The position numbers and the translations under genes are program-made. From the NCBI GenBank assembly GCA_958510825.1, contig OY294045.1, positions 12,389,916 through 12,453,915 of the forward strand: a stretch of 64,000 nucleotides of DNA, written 5' to 3'. This DNA is from Brachypterus glaber. Taxonomy: Eukaryota; Arthropoda; Insecta; Coleoptera; Kateretidae. The first letter of the stretch is position 1, and each line of letters begins with the position of its first letter. This document shows positions 1-11,429 of the stretch, in pieces. The notes below the pieces were generated by a model, which saw only the letters and a program-made list of their open reading frames with translations, did no database searches and was not told the DNA's origin.

Positions 1-780
1 AGGCTATAAAAATTTTTATTTTACCGAGTATTTTACTATTTAATTATCCAACAGTTAACATTTTTATAACATTAACAACTAAAATAAACTTTTATCTTTG
101 TGATTCAAATCAAATTTTAATTTTTTTTGACTTGGAATATAATTTTTAGTGACTGAGAACATTGAAAATTAAAAACTGCCCTCGAAAACTGTTAATGTCT
201 CAAAATGGCCAAAATACAAGTTACTACTTCTGTGCTTAGCACGGCAGTATAAAAGACTAGTTTTATTACTGTCAAAGTTTAAAAAAACGAGCCGATTGCA
301 TGCGCCAGTATTAACGAGTATTTTATACTATTTGTTCTATTTGACTGGTTTTTACAAAAAGAGACAAAAATGTGTATATGTGGAAATTTTAATTTTCTGT
401 AAAAACATTTGGCAAAACTGTAATAAATATAGTTCTATAGGTCTATGGCATCAATGATGAAATTAACTCAGATGTATTTTAATAGTTTAATAGCAAAACA
501 AAATAATTTAGATTGAATACTTTATATCTATTTATAATCTACTTTTTAAATCAAATGTATTAGCACTACTAATACGTTCTTAACCACGAATCTAAAATAC
601 TATTGAGCATTAAAATTCACCTATTAAGATTGATTGCATACCTATGTTCACTTTAAAAGACTTGGCAAAACATTTTGTCTATATATCCTCGTGCCTTAAA
701 TAAATAAGTACATGAAGAGGTTCGTTTCAAAATTAAAGGCATATTTTATAAACTAAAACTATTGTTTTACACCCTATTTA
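1..780. other. AT-rich DNA, nothing recognised
   Basis: No reading frame, RNA-like fold or repeat shared with the rest of the window was recognised. It is probably old, decayed intergenic or intronic DNA. Confidence 0.5.
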
Positions 781-824
781 TTATACTATTCACAGTGCCT
801 GCGCTAGAATAGTATTGTACGGTA
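781..824 (-). repeat. Family H terminal hairpin fragment
   Basis: This short piece is the 3' end of family H in reverse. It carries the diagnostic hairpin, TACTATTC at 784-791 pairing with GAATAGTA at 807-814 around a GC-rich loop. The rest of the element is absent, so it is a terminal fragment. Confidence 0.6.
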
Positions 825-866
825 CTTTATCATACATCACTTTATATCGTGATATTTTAATTGGGC

Positions 867-950
867 AATCTACCAATATCACTCTGTAGGATAATTGAAA
901 AATAGATTGATGTAATATTTAAATAATATTTTTATAATCGATTAAAATTA
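867..950. mobile_element. Family A MITE, half copy
   Basis: The segment with CTACCAATATCACTCTGTA followed by an ATAGATTGATG stretch matches one arm of the hairpin MITE at 9149-9357. Only one arm remains, so this is a truncated copy. Confidence 0.6.
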
Positions 951-1762
951 AAAAAAAAAAACATATGTTTATCTATTTAACTATTAAAGCAACAACAAGT
1001 TTTTATATGAAACTCCTCAAACCAGAACTGAAACCAAATAGATTGAATTTTATTGTTCTATCTGTGCATAAATGTCGTTTTAAAATTCTTTGTAAGTACG
1101 ACAATGCCTACTTCCTACGAATATGGTGGTCATACACAAATTGAAACGTATTTGTGCTACCTATTTATTACAAATTTAGAATGTTAACATTCTATTGAAT
1201 GCTACCTACCAGCAAATAGTTTCAATGCATTTCTATTATACAATGGTAGTTTTGAGTGAGTGAATCATCCTTGGTTAGGGGTTAATCCTAGAATGCCTAC
1301 ACTGTAACACAGGTTGATGTAAATTTGCCATACACTAAAGTTTATTTTTTTAAGGTATATATATTTTAAATTTGCCGCTAAATACTCCGATTTACACTGA
1401 AGCTTGTGGCTTGTTTTGAACCAAACTTTATAATTTTTGTTTACTTACTTTGTTTTTATGATGTTTTGATGTAAAAAAAGAGAATTGATAAAGCTGCTGC
1501 TAAAAACACTTTTGTATTTCTGTAGAAACAACATTTGCTTATAAAATCGCTTTTATTCCAATAATATAGAGGAATAAACCATTGTTTTGTTCTCGTTAAT
1601 GGTACATCAACATTTTACGGTTATGTAAATTGGGCCTAGTCATTTCGCTTACGACGCATGCGTATCTTACGTTGCTATGGTAATTTCAAGATTGTTTACT
1701 AGCGGGAAAGTTTAAAATAACTATACCTTAAAAAAATAAACTTTAGGTGAGACGTTTCTGAC
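951..1762. other. No recognised feature
   Basis: AT-rich DNA with scattered stop codons in all frames. No shared repeat or palindrome was recognised. Confidence 0.45.
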
Positions 1763-1800
1763 CAGGGGCGCCAGCAGGATTTTTGATGGGGGGGGCAAGA
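1763..1800 (+). mobile_element. hAT-like terminal sequence
   Basis: CAGGGGCGCCAGCAGG followed by a G-rich run resembles one end of hAT-superfamily elements, which typically begin CAGNGGCG. No opposing end was found nearby. It is probably a solo end or a badly decayed element, and the call rests only on the terminal motif. Confidence 0.35.
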
Positions 1801-2062
1801 CTATTAGGCTTTACAACTTTATCAACAAAAAATTATTGTTAAATTCCCAAAAAGGGTATTTTTTCTTGGGGGAGTTGGGGAGTTTATAAGAAACAGATTG
1901 AGTGGCATCACCAATACAACATTTAGCGCCGCAGATGTATCTTTTTAGAATTTCAAATGCAATCATTAAAAAAAATCTGTTAATTAATATTGTGACATCA
2001 AGCAGGCGATTTTTTTAAATTTTCAAGTTCACGTATTTTCCTAACATCAAAAATTTAAAAAG

Positions 2063-2733
2063 AATAGTATATTCCATAACTAGTATGGAATAGTTTTTCA
2101 TACGAGCCGGCGGGCGAGTATGACGGTCCCGCGAGCTCAGAATGACTATTCCATACGTGTTGCAGACTATACTTTTTATTCGAATGCAAATATGAAACTG
2201 TATGGCTTTAAACTGCGGAAAAGGTTAAAAAAATGTTATTTGTGACTCGACATTGTAAATGCAACAAAACACATATTTTTAAATAAAGCAATTAATGTTA
2301 TTTAATAATTTTATCAAATCAGTACTTAAAAAAGATTTTTATTTAATTTCATCACATATTTACAAATGATAATGCAAAAGTTGAAGGTTATGTCAGATTG
2401 TTGTGACAGATACCAGGTTAAAATATTTAACAATAGATGGGGCAGTTTTATTTTTTTGAATTAAATTGATAAAATACTGGTCAAATATTAAGAAAAACTA
2501 ATAAACTTTATGTAATTTTAACGCAAAACTTTAAATTGCATTAAATTATTCAATATTTCATGGTAAAATATATGTATTTTTGCTAATTTTGCTACAGATT
2601 TCTTTGCAAGAGATGGCACTATATGTGCTCATTCTAACACTTGATACGGAATATTCATACCGTATCTAGAGCTAGAATGGATTCATTCTGTATGTGTGTA
2701 TTTGCTTACATTCTAAAGCAGTAGTAGAAAAAA
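2063..2733 (+). mobile_element. Family B element, copy 1
   Basis: About 670 bp that is repeated at 7403-8017, 31711-32808 (reverse) and 53339-53717. The left end contains inverted modules, with CTAGTATGGAATAG paired against CTATTCCATACGTG around a GC-rich island containing ACGAGCCGGC. The right end reads TTCTAAAGCAGTAGTAGAAAA. There are no terminal inverted repeats and no coding capacity. It is a non-autonomous element of unknown class; the hairpin-bearing end could suggest a rolling-circle (Helitron-like) or terminal-hairpin element, but that is inference. Confidence 0.65.
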
Positions 2734-2815
2734 ATATTTATAAAACTAAATAGCCATGGTCAACAGCAGAGGAAACCTGTAAAAAAATAACACAAATATT
2801 CACATTTCTGAGATA

Positions 2816-3713
2816 GAGGAAAGTCGCCTAATTTCGGATACCATTTACAATGTATTCAATATTTAATACTCGGTATTACTTTTTGATATTTTTTTTATAT
2901 AACCAGATACAACTTATTATAGCGAACCATGATTTATTATAAAAGCAATTTTATTACAGTTTATTTTTTCCAAAAAACACGGTTAAAAAAAATTAGCGCA
3001 TTTTTGTGCATTTGAAAAAGGGCTCCTAATTTCGGACATATCCGAAAAATTTGTTTCAAGAGTAGATCTGGATCCCATTGCTTATGTTTCTTGTTATTCC
3101 TTCACATTTAAGACGTAAATTGATCATTAAGCGATTTTCTACGAAATACTATAGGAACTATAATTTTAGATTCCCAATTTCGAATATCTTAGTATCTTAG
3201 GTAATTTTCGTTTTTTCAAAATTGTTTATCTTAGTTTGTTGTATCATTATAAAAATAATAATTAATGGTTGGATATCCTGAATAATAATTACCTTGCGGA
3301 TATCCGAAATTGGGAATTAAATGCACAAAAATGGTCTATCCAAAATTAGGCAACTTTCTGCTTTTTAGATTAGAAATTTGTAGAATGTTTACGTTTTCAA
3401 ATTGCTTAATTATGAATAGTGGATCAACTTAACTAACATCATAACTTACCCAAGACAGAATCACGAACTTTTATAACGATTATTTATAAAATAAACAAGC
3501 ATGATAATACAACTGAGCACAAAACTGCCATTTGCAATATAAACGATTTGTGCTGCCATTTAAAGGGGAAAAGCTCTACCGTTATCATATTACAGGACGG
3601 ATTTAGTTTGACTTTTGGCTTAAAAGTAGGTTTCTGTTTACCTTTGCAGACAGTATCTTAAATACCCTACTATCCGAAATTTGGAAACCATCCGAAATTA
3701 GGCGAATTTCCTC
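2816..3713 (+). mobile_element. Family C TA-flanked non-autonomous transposon, copy 1
   Basis: An 898-bp element with terminal inverted repeats GAGGAAAGTCGCCTAATTTC (left) and the matching TTAGGCGAATTTCCTC (right), flanked by TA on both sides. The motif TCCGAAATTRGG and its complement recur about six times inside. A second, reversed, nearly full-length copy lies at 36440-37343. TA target duplication fits the Tc1/mariner superfamily. There is no transposase frame, so it would depend on a helper. Confidence 0.8.
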
Positions 3714-3983
3714 TACATGTATGCAAATTACTGAATATAATATATTAATTAAAATTGTTAACCAGTGCGAAAATTTTTAGAATATTTAATGATACGCATT
3801 TTCTAAACACCTTATAACACCTTAGATTAGAATAAAGAAAAGTTTTAAAAAGCTTTTAATTAAAATATATGGCCGGCACTCGGACTCGGCTCGGTAATCA
3901 CGTTATTCCGCAGGCGAATACTTTTATAAATCATTTTCCAAACACCTCAGAAATTTCAAAGCAAATTATAATTATTTATAACA

Positions 3984-4806
3984 TACAGCCTGTTCCAGAA
4001 CTCGCGTACCGAAATTTGAGGGTATATTAAAAACCCTCTGGAAAATATGAAAAAATTTTCAAAAAAAATCCATCTTCGTTCAATTCAAAAATAAGAACGC
4101 TTTAAGTGGACCAATACTGTTGCTAATTGTAAATTACCATTAAAGGTTGAATTTGTAGCTATGGAAGCAAATTTAATTATTGCAGGTACATATTCTGTAG
4201 GTTGACATGGTGATTAATGTGACATAAATATTTATTAATGTCATAAAAAAATATCAAAACTTTCATGATGTTTACTTCAGAAGAGTATTGCGAAATGCTA
4301 ATTTTATATGGCAAGTGTGGCCGGAGTGCTTCAGCTACATCTGTAGAATATTCTATTCGTTTTCCCAATAGAGAACATCCTAGCAGAAATGTTATTTTAA
4401 GATTGGTGCAAAGGGCAAGAAATTCTGGAAATTTAACTCCAAAAAAGAGATTGGAGGCGCTCCGCGAACTGCAAGAACTGTTGATAATGAAGAAGCTGTC
4501 ATTCAGGCTTTTGAAGAAGAACCTTAAACAAGCCTTAGTATCGTGGCTAGAAATCTTGATATGTTTAAGACCTCTGTTCAACAAATTCTAAAAGATGAAA
4601 AAATGCATCCCTTTCATTACACTCGAGTACAATGCTTGACACCGGAGGACTATCCTTTACGAGTCGAATTTTGCACATGGCTGTTGCAGAAACATCAAGA
4701 AAATGAAAACTTTGTAAAAAGCATTCTTTTTACGGATGAGTCTGGGTTTCAAAGAGATGGTTTTTTTAATTCAAGGAATTCAGTTATTGTATTTTTATTT
4801 TATTAA
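3984..4806 (+). mobile_element. Truncated Tc1/mariner-like transposon
   Basis: A putative left end, TACAGCCTGTTCCAGAACTC, begins about 280 bp before a decayed transposase frame. The right end was not found: the coding similarity stops abruptly near 4775 and the following sequence is AT-rich. It is therefore a 3'-truncated copy. The left-end assignment is inferred from its spacing and the TA start. Confidence 0.6.
4265..4785 (+). pseudogene. mariner-like transposase, frameshifted and truncated
   Basis: The first part (4265 to about 4455) reads as a helix-turn-helix DNA-binding domain of the DUF4817 type found in insect mariner-like transposases, beginning FTSEEYCEMLILYGKC. A frame change follows near 4450. 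In the new frame a TAA at about 4527 interrupts the linker, then a frame from 4543 continues with RNLDMFKTSVQQILKDEK and PFHYTRVQCLTPEDYPLR and reaches SILFTDESGF, which holds the first catalytic aspartate of the DDE/D domain. The second and third acidic residues are missing. With one frameshift, one stop and no catalytic core it cannot be active. Binding to its own inverted repeats and cut-and-paste transposition are known for the family, not seen here. Confidence 0.8.
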
Positions 4807-4926
4807 TTTGTATTAAGATTTTATAGCCAGTAAATCAATTAAAAGATCTGAGTTTCTAATAAAAAAAAAACACTACATTCAGCGCGCTGATCTAATGTGA
4901 TAATACCCCAAGGCTAGTGTAATAAC

Positions 4927-5104
4927 GTAAAATTACCATATTAATTATGTATTTTTTTATACAAATAATAAAATTACCATACAAATAATGTATTTTTTTA
5001 TTAAAAATATTGTAAAATTACAATACTTTTGATAAAAAGTTACATTATTCGTATGGTAGTTTTACAATTTGTATGAAAAAATTACATCATTATGGTAATT
5101 TTAC
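4927..5104. mobile_element. AT-rich palindromic MITE
   Basis: The left arm starts GTAAAATTACCATA and the right arm ends TATGGTAATTTTAC. The motif AAATTACCATA repeats in each arm. The whole segment folds on itself and has no coding capacity. Confidence 0.55.
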
Positions 5105-5259
5105 ATTATTATATGTATTAGCCATACGGTATTAATACATTAGATATAAAAAAATATTACAGAATATTAACATCCTACTCGAAATTTTATCACACTATAT
5201 GGGGCAGAAACTGCGAGGCGTCAGCCAAGCAGGTTAATTTTCGATAGGGCAATATCGGT

Positions 5260-5483
5260 TTACCTATGAGTGCCATACAAGGTTTTATCCAATAAATAGC
5301 TTAGGAATTCAAATTTTTATTAAAAATTTTAATGACATTTACAAGAAAATAATTTGACAAGTGACAGTTGAGTGGGTAAAATAAATAATTATCCACTCAA
5401 TAAAGTAAAAGCCACGCGGGGGTTATTATTGAGTTTATCTATTTAAAATAAAGCTGGTAATTGTCTTATTATCTGTATGTATT
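5260..5483 (+). repeat. Family D repeat, copy 1
   Basis: About 220 bp matching 17391-17620 in the same orientation, with landmarks CAATAAATAGCTTAG, AATAATTTGACAAGTGACA and AAAATAAAGCTGGTAATT. Just upstream (5215-5256) lies a GAGGCGTCAGCCA module with GGGCAATATC that recurs, rearranged, near 11790. Class unknown. Confidence 0.6.
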
Positions 5484-5825
5484 GGATAAATATATAATAT
5501 ATATATAATATAATAATTAATTTTAAAGATATCTTGGACTTGACTTTAATCACCATCTTTATAAAGTGCTATAAATAGTACAAATAAAAACACATGTCTT
5601 ACAACAGTTTTTCACCTAACCATGTAATATTAAACGGACATGTAGTTATAAAATTTTTTCTTCAAAAATATTTACAATTATGAATTAATCAAAAAACGGA
5701 TCAATAGCTTTGATATCTTGGAATTTATTAAAAACAAGACACTGCGTATGATTTATGTTAAAGTTATTCCAGTTTCTTTTTAACATCAAACTTGTTAAAC
5801 AATTTGTTACTTATGAGCAGTATTC

Positions 5826-6205
5826 GGCGTAAACTCAGTTATGACTCATCAACGTTGAAAATAAACATAGAAACATAGGCTTACGGAATAATTTTGCCGA
5901 ATTATGAGGGAAATTTTTATAAGGGTCACTAAATCGAAACATTTGACGACTAATTTGTTACCCAAAACAATATTAACTATACATATTAACTATACGTATA
6001 TATATATCGGTGTTTTTCAAAGAAAAAAACGATATTCGATTTTTATTTTTTAAGAATACAAAAGTTTTTAATTTTTATTGCTCAATAAATTTTTTTCCAC
6101 CTTACTAGTTTAAATGGAATCATTAAAAAAAATCAAGATAAAAATAAATAAAAATGTAAATATTTAAAACCTAGCGTCAATGCTAGAGTCGACGCCGACT
6201 ACTGC
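5826..6205 (+). repeat. Family E repeat, copy 1
   Basis: About 380 bp matching 19197-19567 in reverse. Landmarks are GGCGTAAACTCAGTTATGA at the left, a TATATATATCGGTGTTTTTC block in the middle, and GCGTCAATGCTAGAGTCGAC at the right. No terminal inverted repeats or coding frame are seen. Because the two copies are 13 kb apart and reversed, they could pair or recombine. Confidence 0.65.
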
Positions 6206-6836
6206 TTATAAGGCATTTCGCGCCTAGTGTGCCAACTATACCAAGTTAGTATTATATTTATATAAATGTTATATTATTATATTATAATATATTATTATAT
6301 TATATAGTTATAAAGAGTCCTTCTTTGGAAATTTGGGACTTTCTTTTAATTTTGATAAAAATAAACATAACTGTTTTAAAATATTATTATATTATTATAA
6401 AAAGTATTTATTTAACTAGGCTTCTACTTTAGAAGTTTTAATTATTTTATTTTAAATAAAACTATCCACTTTCTAGTTTTTTTTTTGAGTGATTATTTTT
6501 TTTTGAGTGATTAATAATCTACTCTCACCAACTTCATACTTATTTGCGTTTAAATATTAGTTAAAAAACCCTATAGGGTGCTATTTGAAAAAGTTAGGCC
6601 TAACTGGAGGTGACCCATTTGATAATTAACTATTAGTTTTATGTATAATGAAAATATAAAGACAGTTTGGTGTGGTAAACTTTGTTATGATATTTTAGGG
6701 CAATAAAAGTATTTAATTTATCCCATTTTTAATAAACCTAGATCTCCTAGAAATGGTAAAAAGCTATAAAAATAAAAGCTTTTAGCGAGCTTTCAGTCCT
6801 GGATAGAAACTTTTTAAATTAACTCTAAGTTTTTTT
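6206..6836. other. AT-rich low-complexity DNA
   Basis: Contains an ATT/TTA-rich patch at about 6245-6310 and short T runs at 6478-6510. No gene or shared repeat was recognised in the rest. Confidence 0.5.
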
Positions 6837-7000
6837 TTTCAATTCAATTCAATTTATTTTCCAATTGATAATAAAAAAATTACAATACATTCAATTAAAA
6901 ATAGTTTTACAAATTTATAAGTTTACCATCTAAGTGTCCCTAAGTCTAGCTTGTGCTGGACCTTTAGATGACAAGATAATGTTGCATAGGTACTTAATTG
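6837..7000 (-). mobile_element. Non-LTR retrotransposon 3' end
   Basis: Read on the minus strand, the segment carries a small hairpin with core AGCACAAGC, then AATAAA immediately followed by an ATTGA simple repeat. This is the same architecture as at 21236, 29171, 47020 and 54091. Only 3' untranslated sequence remains, so it is a heavily 5'-truncated insertion. Confidence 0.55.
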
Positions 7001-7402
7001 AACATAATAATAAGTATACCAAGGTGAGGGAGGGTGGACTGATTGTTTGTAATGAGGAATTTTATTTATCACTGTTTTTTTTTTTTATTTAATTTTTGGT
7101 GACTTTTTTAACCATTAATACATTGGATAAAAATGTTTTTATTTTATTTTAAAAAAGTTTTCGTTATTAGCTTAAATCTTTGAACTTTATTGGTGTTTTT
7201 TATATGCAATGGTGAAATATTATATAGTTTGGGACACAAGTATAAAAAGGACTTCTGAGTATGTGCTTTGGAAAAGAAGGGAATGTAAATTAACTCATTT
7301 CTGAGATAGTAGATAGAATCTTTATCTTATTTAATAACTGCTAAAAAGTTTGATAAAATTTGCGAGTACATTCCAAGTTTTAAAGCACAAAGACAAATAC
7401 GT
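7001..7402. other. No recognised feature
   Basis: AT-rich DNA between a non-LTR tail and a family B copy, with T-rich runs near 7078. Nothing else was recognised. Confidence 0.45.
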
Positions 7403-8017
7403 AAATAGTATATTCTATAAATAGTATGGAATAGACAATATTCCGTGCGAGCGGAAAGTTTGTCATACGAGCCGGCAGGCGAGTATGAAGGTCCCGCGAG
7501 CGCGGAATGACTATTCCATGTGTTGTAATCTATACTTTTTCTTCCACTGCAAATATGAAACACTGTATGGTTTAAACTACGGACAAGGTTAAAAACAATG
7601 TTTTTTTGTGACTCGACATTGCAAATACAACAAAACACATATTTTTAAATAACGCAATTAATGTTATTTAATAATTTTATCAAATCAGTACTTAAAAAAG
7701 ATTTTTATTTAATTTTAGCACATATTTACAAATTATAACGCAAAAATTAAAGGTTATGTCAGATCGTTCAGACAGATATCAGGTTTAAATATTTAACACT
7801 AGATGGAGCAGTTTTAATTTTTTGAACTAAATTGATAAAAAACTGGACAAATATTAAGAAAAACTAATAAACTATGCAATTTTAACGCAAAACTTAAATT
7901 GCATTTAATGTTTCACTTGATGCGGAATATTCATACCGTATCTAGAGATAGAATGTATTTATTCTGTGTTTGAAAAGTGTGTGTATTTTCTTACATTCTA
8001 AAGCAGTCGTAGAAAAA
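7403..8017 (+). mobile_element. Family B element, copy 2
   Basis: Collinear with the copy at 2063, starting AATAGTATATTCTATAA and ending AAAGCAGTCGTAGAAAAA. It includes the GC island with ACGAGCCGGC and CGCGAGCGCGGAATG. It has several small deletions relative to copy 1, notably near 7895. No coding capacity. Confidence 0.65.
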
Positions 8018-8313
8018 ATAACAATTATACCTAATAATTATAATGTCATGCCAATTATTTAAAATGAAATAGTAAATGCTTAGTTATCTGCGTTAAAAAT
8101 CTGCTTATGGTTTTTCACCTTTCCAAATCTTTCGTCAAATCTAACCTTGCTCTTTGTTTTTTTGCACTCCTGAAAAATTCTCTTATTGTCCACTAACGAC
8201 TCTCAAGGGATATACTCTTCACAACACGTAGTGCTAGAAGAGCATGTATGTATCGCGATGGTTTTGAAAAATCCAAATTCGTCAAAAATTAACCTAGATC
8301 AAACAGTATTATA
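8018..8313. other. No recognised feature
   Basis: Short spacer between a family B copy and foldback F. No repeat or frame was recognised. Confidence 0.45.
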
Positions 8314-9146
8314 TACCGGGTGTTTCAGGAAGGTGGCTCACCCCCCTTAACTTTTTTACTTTTTTATGTAGGATCGTGAAATTTTCAGGAGCTATATTAC
8401 GTATAATTTAGGATTTTTTGACATGATTAGACGTTTTTTTGGCACTTCCGGTTTCACCGGAAATGAATCCAACTTTCGATTTTTAAATGGAACACCCAGT
8501 ATATTTTTACATATTTCGATTTAAAAATCAATTCTAAGAACAAGCATGTGTCACTTGTCAATTTTTGACAGGTCATGTAATATTTTATTTAAATTTTTAT
8601 TTTAAATCTAGAGTGCATTAAATTAGATTATTCGCTTAATTGTTGGTCTAGTATCTTCAGAAAAATACTATTTTGATTTTTTTCCCAAAACTCTAAATGT
8701 GGTGGGCTCTTAAAGGTTCGAAAATTATACTTTGGTCCATAAGTCATTTTTTTCAAATGGAAAGAGGGTTAGGTTAAAATGAAAGAGAGATTTTCTTGTG
8801 TACATTTTGATATCACACATGAATACTTTTTGGAAGAGCTTGGCATTAAAACACAAGATTTAAAATGAAGATATAACTAAAAAATGACATGACCTGTCAA
8901 AATTTGACAAGTGACACATGCTTATTCTCAGAATTGATTTCTGAATCAAAATATGTAAAAATATACAGGGTGTTTTATTAAAAAATCGAAAGTTCGATTG
9001 ATTTCCGGCTAAACCGGAAGTGCCAAAATATTTCTAACTATGTCAAAAAAAAATAAATTACACATAATATAGCTTCTGCAAATTTCAAGATTCTACCTGA
9101 AAAAGTAAAAATGTTAAGATGGGGGAACCACCTGAAACACCCGGTA
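8314..9146. mobile_element. Family F foldback MITE
   Basis: An 833-bp element with long inverted arms of about 300 bp. The ends read TACCGGGTGTTTCAGG and CCTGAAACACCCGGTA, and the flanks are TA on both sides. Each arm carries a CACTTCCGGTTT..ACCGGAA module, a subterminal GGGTGTT motif, and the sequence AGCATGTGTCACTTGTCA, so the element can fold along most of its length. No transposase. The right TA (9147-9148) is shared with the next MITE, so the two elements abut at one target dinucleotide. Confidence 0.8.
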
Positions 9147-9148
9147 TA

Positions 9149-9357
9149 GTAAGGACAGAAATTTTTAATGTTAAACAAAATTATAAAAATATTAATTTAT
9201 TATTCCATCAATCTATTTTCTAATTATCGTACAGAGTGATATTGGTAGAATTACAGTCTACCAACATAACTCTGTACGACGATTAGAAAATAGATTGAAG
9301 GAATAATACATTAATATTTTTATAATTTTGTTTAAAATTAAAAATTTCTGTCCTTAC
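9149..9357. mobile_element. Family A hairpin MITE
   Basis: A 209-bp palindromic element with ends GTAAGGACAGAAATTTTTAA and its complement, flanked by TA (9147-9148 and 9358-9359). The arms pair through the ATAGATTGATGGAATAATA blocks, leaving a short centre at the ATTGGTAGA region. TA duplication suggests a Tc1/mariner-type helper. Related copies are at 867-950 and 27219-27785. Confidence 0.8.
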
Positions 9358-9600
9358 TAATTCTACGTCTAACCACACGTTAGTGGTACTATGTGCTTGA
9401 GACACACAAGTCTTCAACTTGCTACCATTCAAAGTCTCTAGACTAGGAGAGGTATGAGTAGTTGTCTACATCTAGCAAAAGATGGCGCACAAGTCTACAT
9501 CAATCTAGTGACTATAATCCTTTTGAGAATAAAGTCTGAAATTGTTTTCTTAATCAGCGTGCAGAGTTGACTCTTGGTACTAAAGAGGGCCAGCAAAATC
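9358..9600. repeat. Family A-associated unique-type block
   Basis: The segment from TTCTACGTCTAACCACA to the GACTCTTGGTACTAAAGAGG block is repeated twice in tandem inside the longer family A copy at 27306-27730. In this place it lies just outside the hairpin MITE, which suggests that the hairpin is one part of a larger composite element. It contains TAGCAAAAGATGGCGCAC. No coding function was found. Confidence 0.55.
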
Positions 9601-9779
9601 CATATAGAAAATTATAAAAAAATATAAAAAATAAAACAAAAATCCGGTCAACCAAATTTTGACAATATATTACTTTAATTGATAGAAACATCCATACCAA
9701 AATTTTGAAAAAAAATCTATTCATAAAAAAAACACTTTTAAATACAGTATAAAAAATAAAATGCACGATATTTTGTAAT

Positions 9780-9865
9780 TTTGAGAGAAAACGCAATATA
9801 CTATTAACTGTAAAGAGTATACTATGGAATGCCAAGCATTTCATTTCTTGACGGTTTGTATATTG
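9780..9865 (-). repeat. Family H 5'-end fragment
   Basis: Reverse copy of the H start. It contains AACGCAATATACTATTAACT followed by the complement of the GAAGCATTC region and TTGACGGTTTGT. Only the terminal about 80 bp is present. Confidence 0.55.
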
Positions 9866-10059
9866 AAAGTAATGAGTGAATGTAACTATTAAATGCAGTT
9901 TATTATGACAAATGTTTGGTTAAACCATATGGTTCACTGAAACCTTGAGATGTTTTTTTTTCTACATACTATACCCACTTTGTAACGAACACGACAGATA
10001 TGTATCTTAAAAATCAGGATCAGAACAAAGAATCATAACCAAATACACTGCCCAGTAAA

Positions 10060-10580
10060 AGAGCTTTCCCATTTTTCACCTCCGCCCGTAAAATGGATTT
10101 TTTATTATCAGATTTACTTTCAGCAGCCATAAAAACCTTAATATACCAATTTTCACGAAAACTACCCTCTGCCCCTTTAGGGCTAAAGTTAGATTTTTTT
10201 TATAATCAGATTCACTTTCAACAACCTTAAAAACCCCAATATAACAATTTTCACGAAAACTACCCCCTACTCCTCAGGGGGTGGATTTAGAAAAAATTTA
10301 TTATCAGATTCACTTTCAGCAACCTCAAAAACCCCATTACACCAGTTTTCACGAAAACTACCCCCACCCCTCAGGGGGTGAAATTAGAAAAAAAGTGTTA
10401 TCAGATTCATATTCGTCGACCCCAAAAACCCCTATATACCAATTTTGAAGAAAATATTAATAATATTGAAAAATATTTACCCCCTCACCCCCTCGGAGGT
10501 GGAATTAGAAAAGTTTTTTTATCAGATTCAATTTCAGCAACCTCAAAAACCCATATATAGCAATTTTAAAATTTTTCTAA
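10060..10580 (+). repeat. Minisatellite of about 100 bp, five diverged copies
   Basis: Five successive units each contain ATCAGATTCACTTTCAGCAA, AAAACCCC, AATTTTCACGAAAACTA and a CCTCAGGGGGTG palindrome. The ATCAGATT anchors lie near 10108, 10202, 10303, 10398 and 10518. Units differ by small indels, so the array is old. The short frames it opens are artefacts of the repeat. Confidence 0.75.
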
Positions 10581-10770
10581 AAAAATGTATTTTTCCCCAA
10601 GAAGAATCCCGAGTGAGAACTTTTGGTAGCATACCTGTATGCCAAATTTCAAGTCTCTAGCTTAAAGCTTTCTTACGTTATCGTGCCCACAAGATTTCCA
10701 GGACAGACCGATCGACCGACCGAGCGACAATTTTGTTTTGCTCGAAATTGATTTATATCGACATAAAAAG
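10581..10770 (+). repeat. H-like module with GACCGACCGA tract
   Basis: Carries CAAATTTCAAGTCTCTAGC, a TATCGTGCCCACA block and GACAGACCGATCGACCGACC. The same order (AATTTCAAGTC, then TATCGTG, then a GACGGACGGACAG tract) occurs in family H copies, for example at 16215-16290. It probably belongs to the same unit as the preceding minisatellite. Confidence 0.5.
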
Positions 10771-10921
10771 TCATAAAACGCAAAAATACACAAAAAAAAA
10801 TTTGAAAATTTTTGCACGAATACAAGGCTTTCCGAAATTTTGAAAATTTTCAAAATGGTAAAGCAAAATAAGTACAAAAAATAAATTTTTAGTTATTATA
10901 TCCACAGGTTACTTTCATATG

Positions 10922-11186
10922 TCGTCGCTTCCCTTGCAAAGGGGTTTATCTCATTTTTTGTGATTTTATAATAATAATATCCTTACAAAGGGGATTATCT
11001 TAATAAATTGCTAAACTGAGTTTAGACTTTGCCCTTGGGTGGCATAAAAACAGTAACCTGCAGCTACCCTAATTAATAATATTATTATTAATCAGGGTAG
11101 CTGCAGATTAGTGTTTTTATGCCATCAAAGGACCTAACTCAATTTAGCAATCTTTTGAGATAAGCCCCTTTGTAAGGAAGGCGACA
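10922..11186. mobile_element. Palindromic MITE with AAAGGGG arms
   Basis: The left end TCGTCGCTTCCCTTGCAAAG pairs with the right TTTGTAAGGAAGGCGAC. The core CAGCTACCCTAATTAATAAT at about 11073 pairs with its mirror at 11080-11106. A second partial CCTTACAAAGGGG at 10981 duplicates the arm start, so the left arm is double. Confidence 0.7.
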
Positions 11187-11224
11187 ATATCTGCACTACA
11201 TTTAATTGCTTTTTGGTTGTGGTA

Positions 11225-11415
11225 GTATAATTTCAATTTTTAATTTTCTGGGAATTATTCCCTATTATAGGGCTTTGGATTTCGTTTTCATACAGGGAGT
11301 TAAAGCCAAAATGACGAAAATCCGTCGTCGAAACGTCACAGTAAAATTAGATAACAATTGCAATTTTAGTCAGATCCAAAGCCATATTCCCAAAAATAAA
11401 AAATTGAAATTATAC
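11225..11415. mobile_element. Palindromic MITE
   Basis: TATAATTTCAATTTTTAATT and GGCTTTGGATTT on the left pair with their complements at 11366-11414. The open frame crossing it is a by-product of the fold and not a gene. The loop contains GACGAAAATCCGTCGTCGAA. Confidence 0.65.
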
Positions 11416-11429
11416 AAGTCGGGCAAAAC

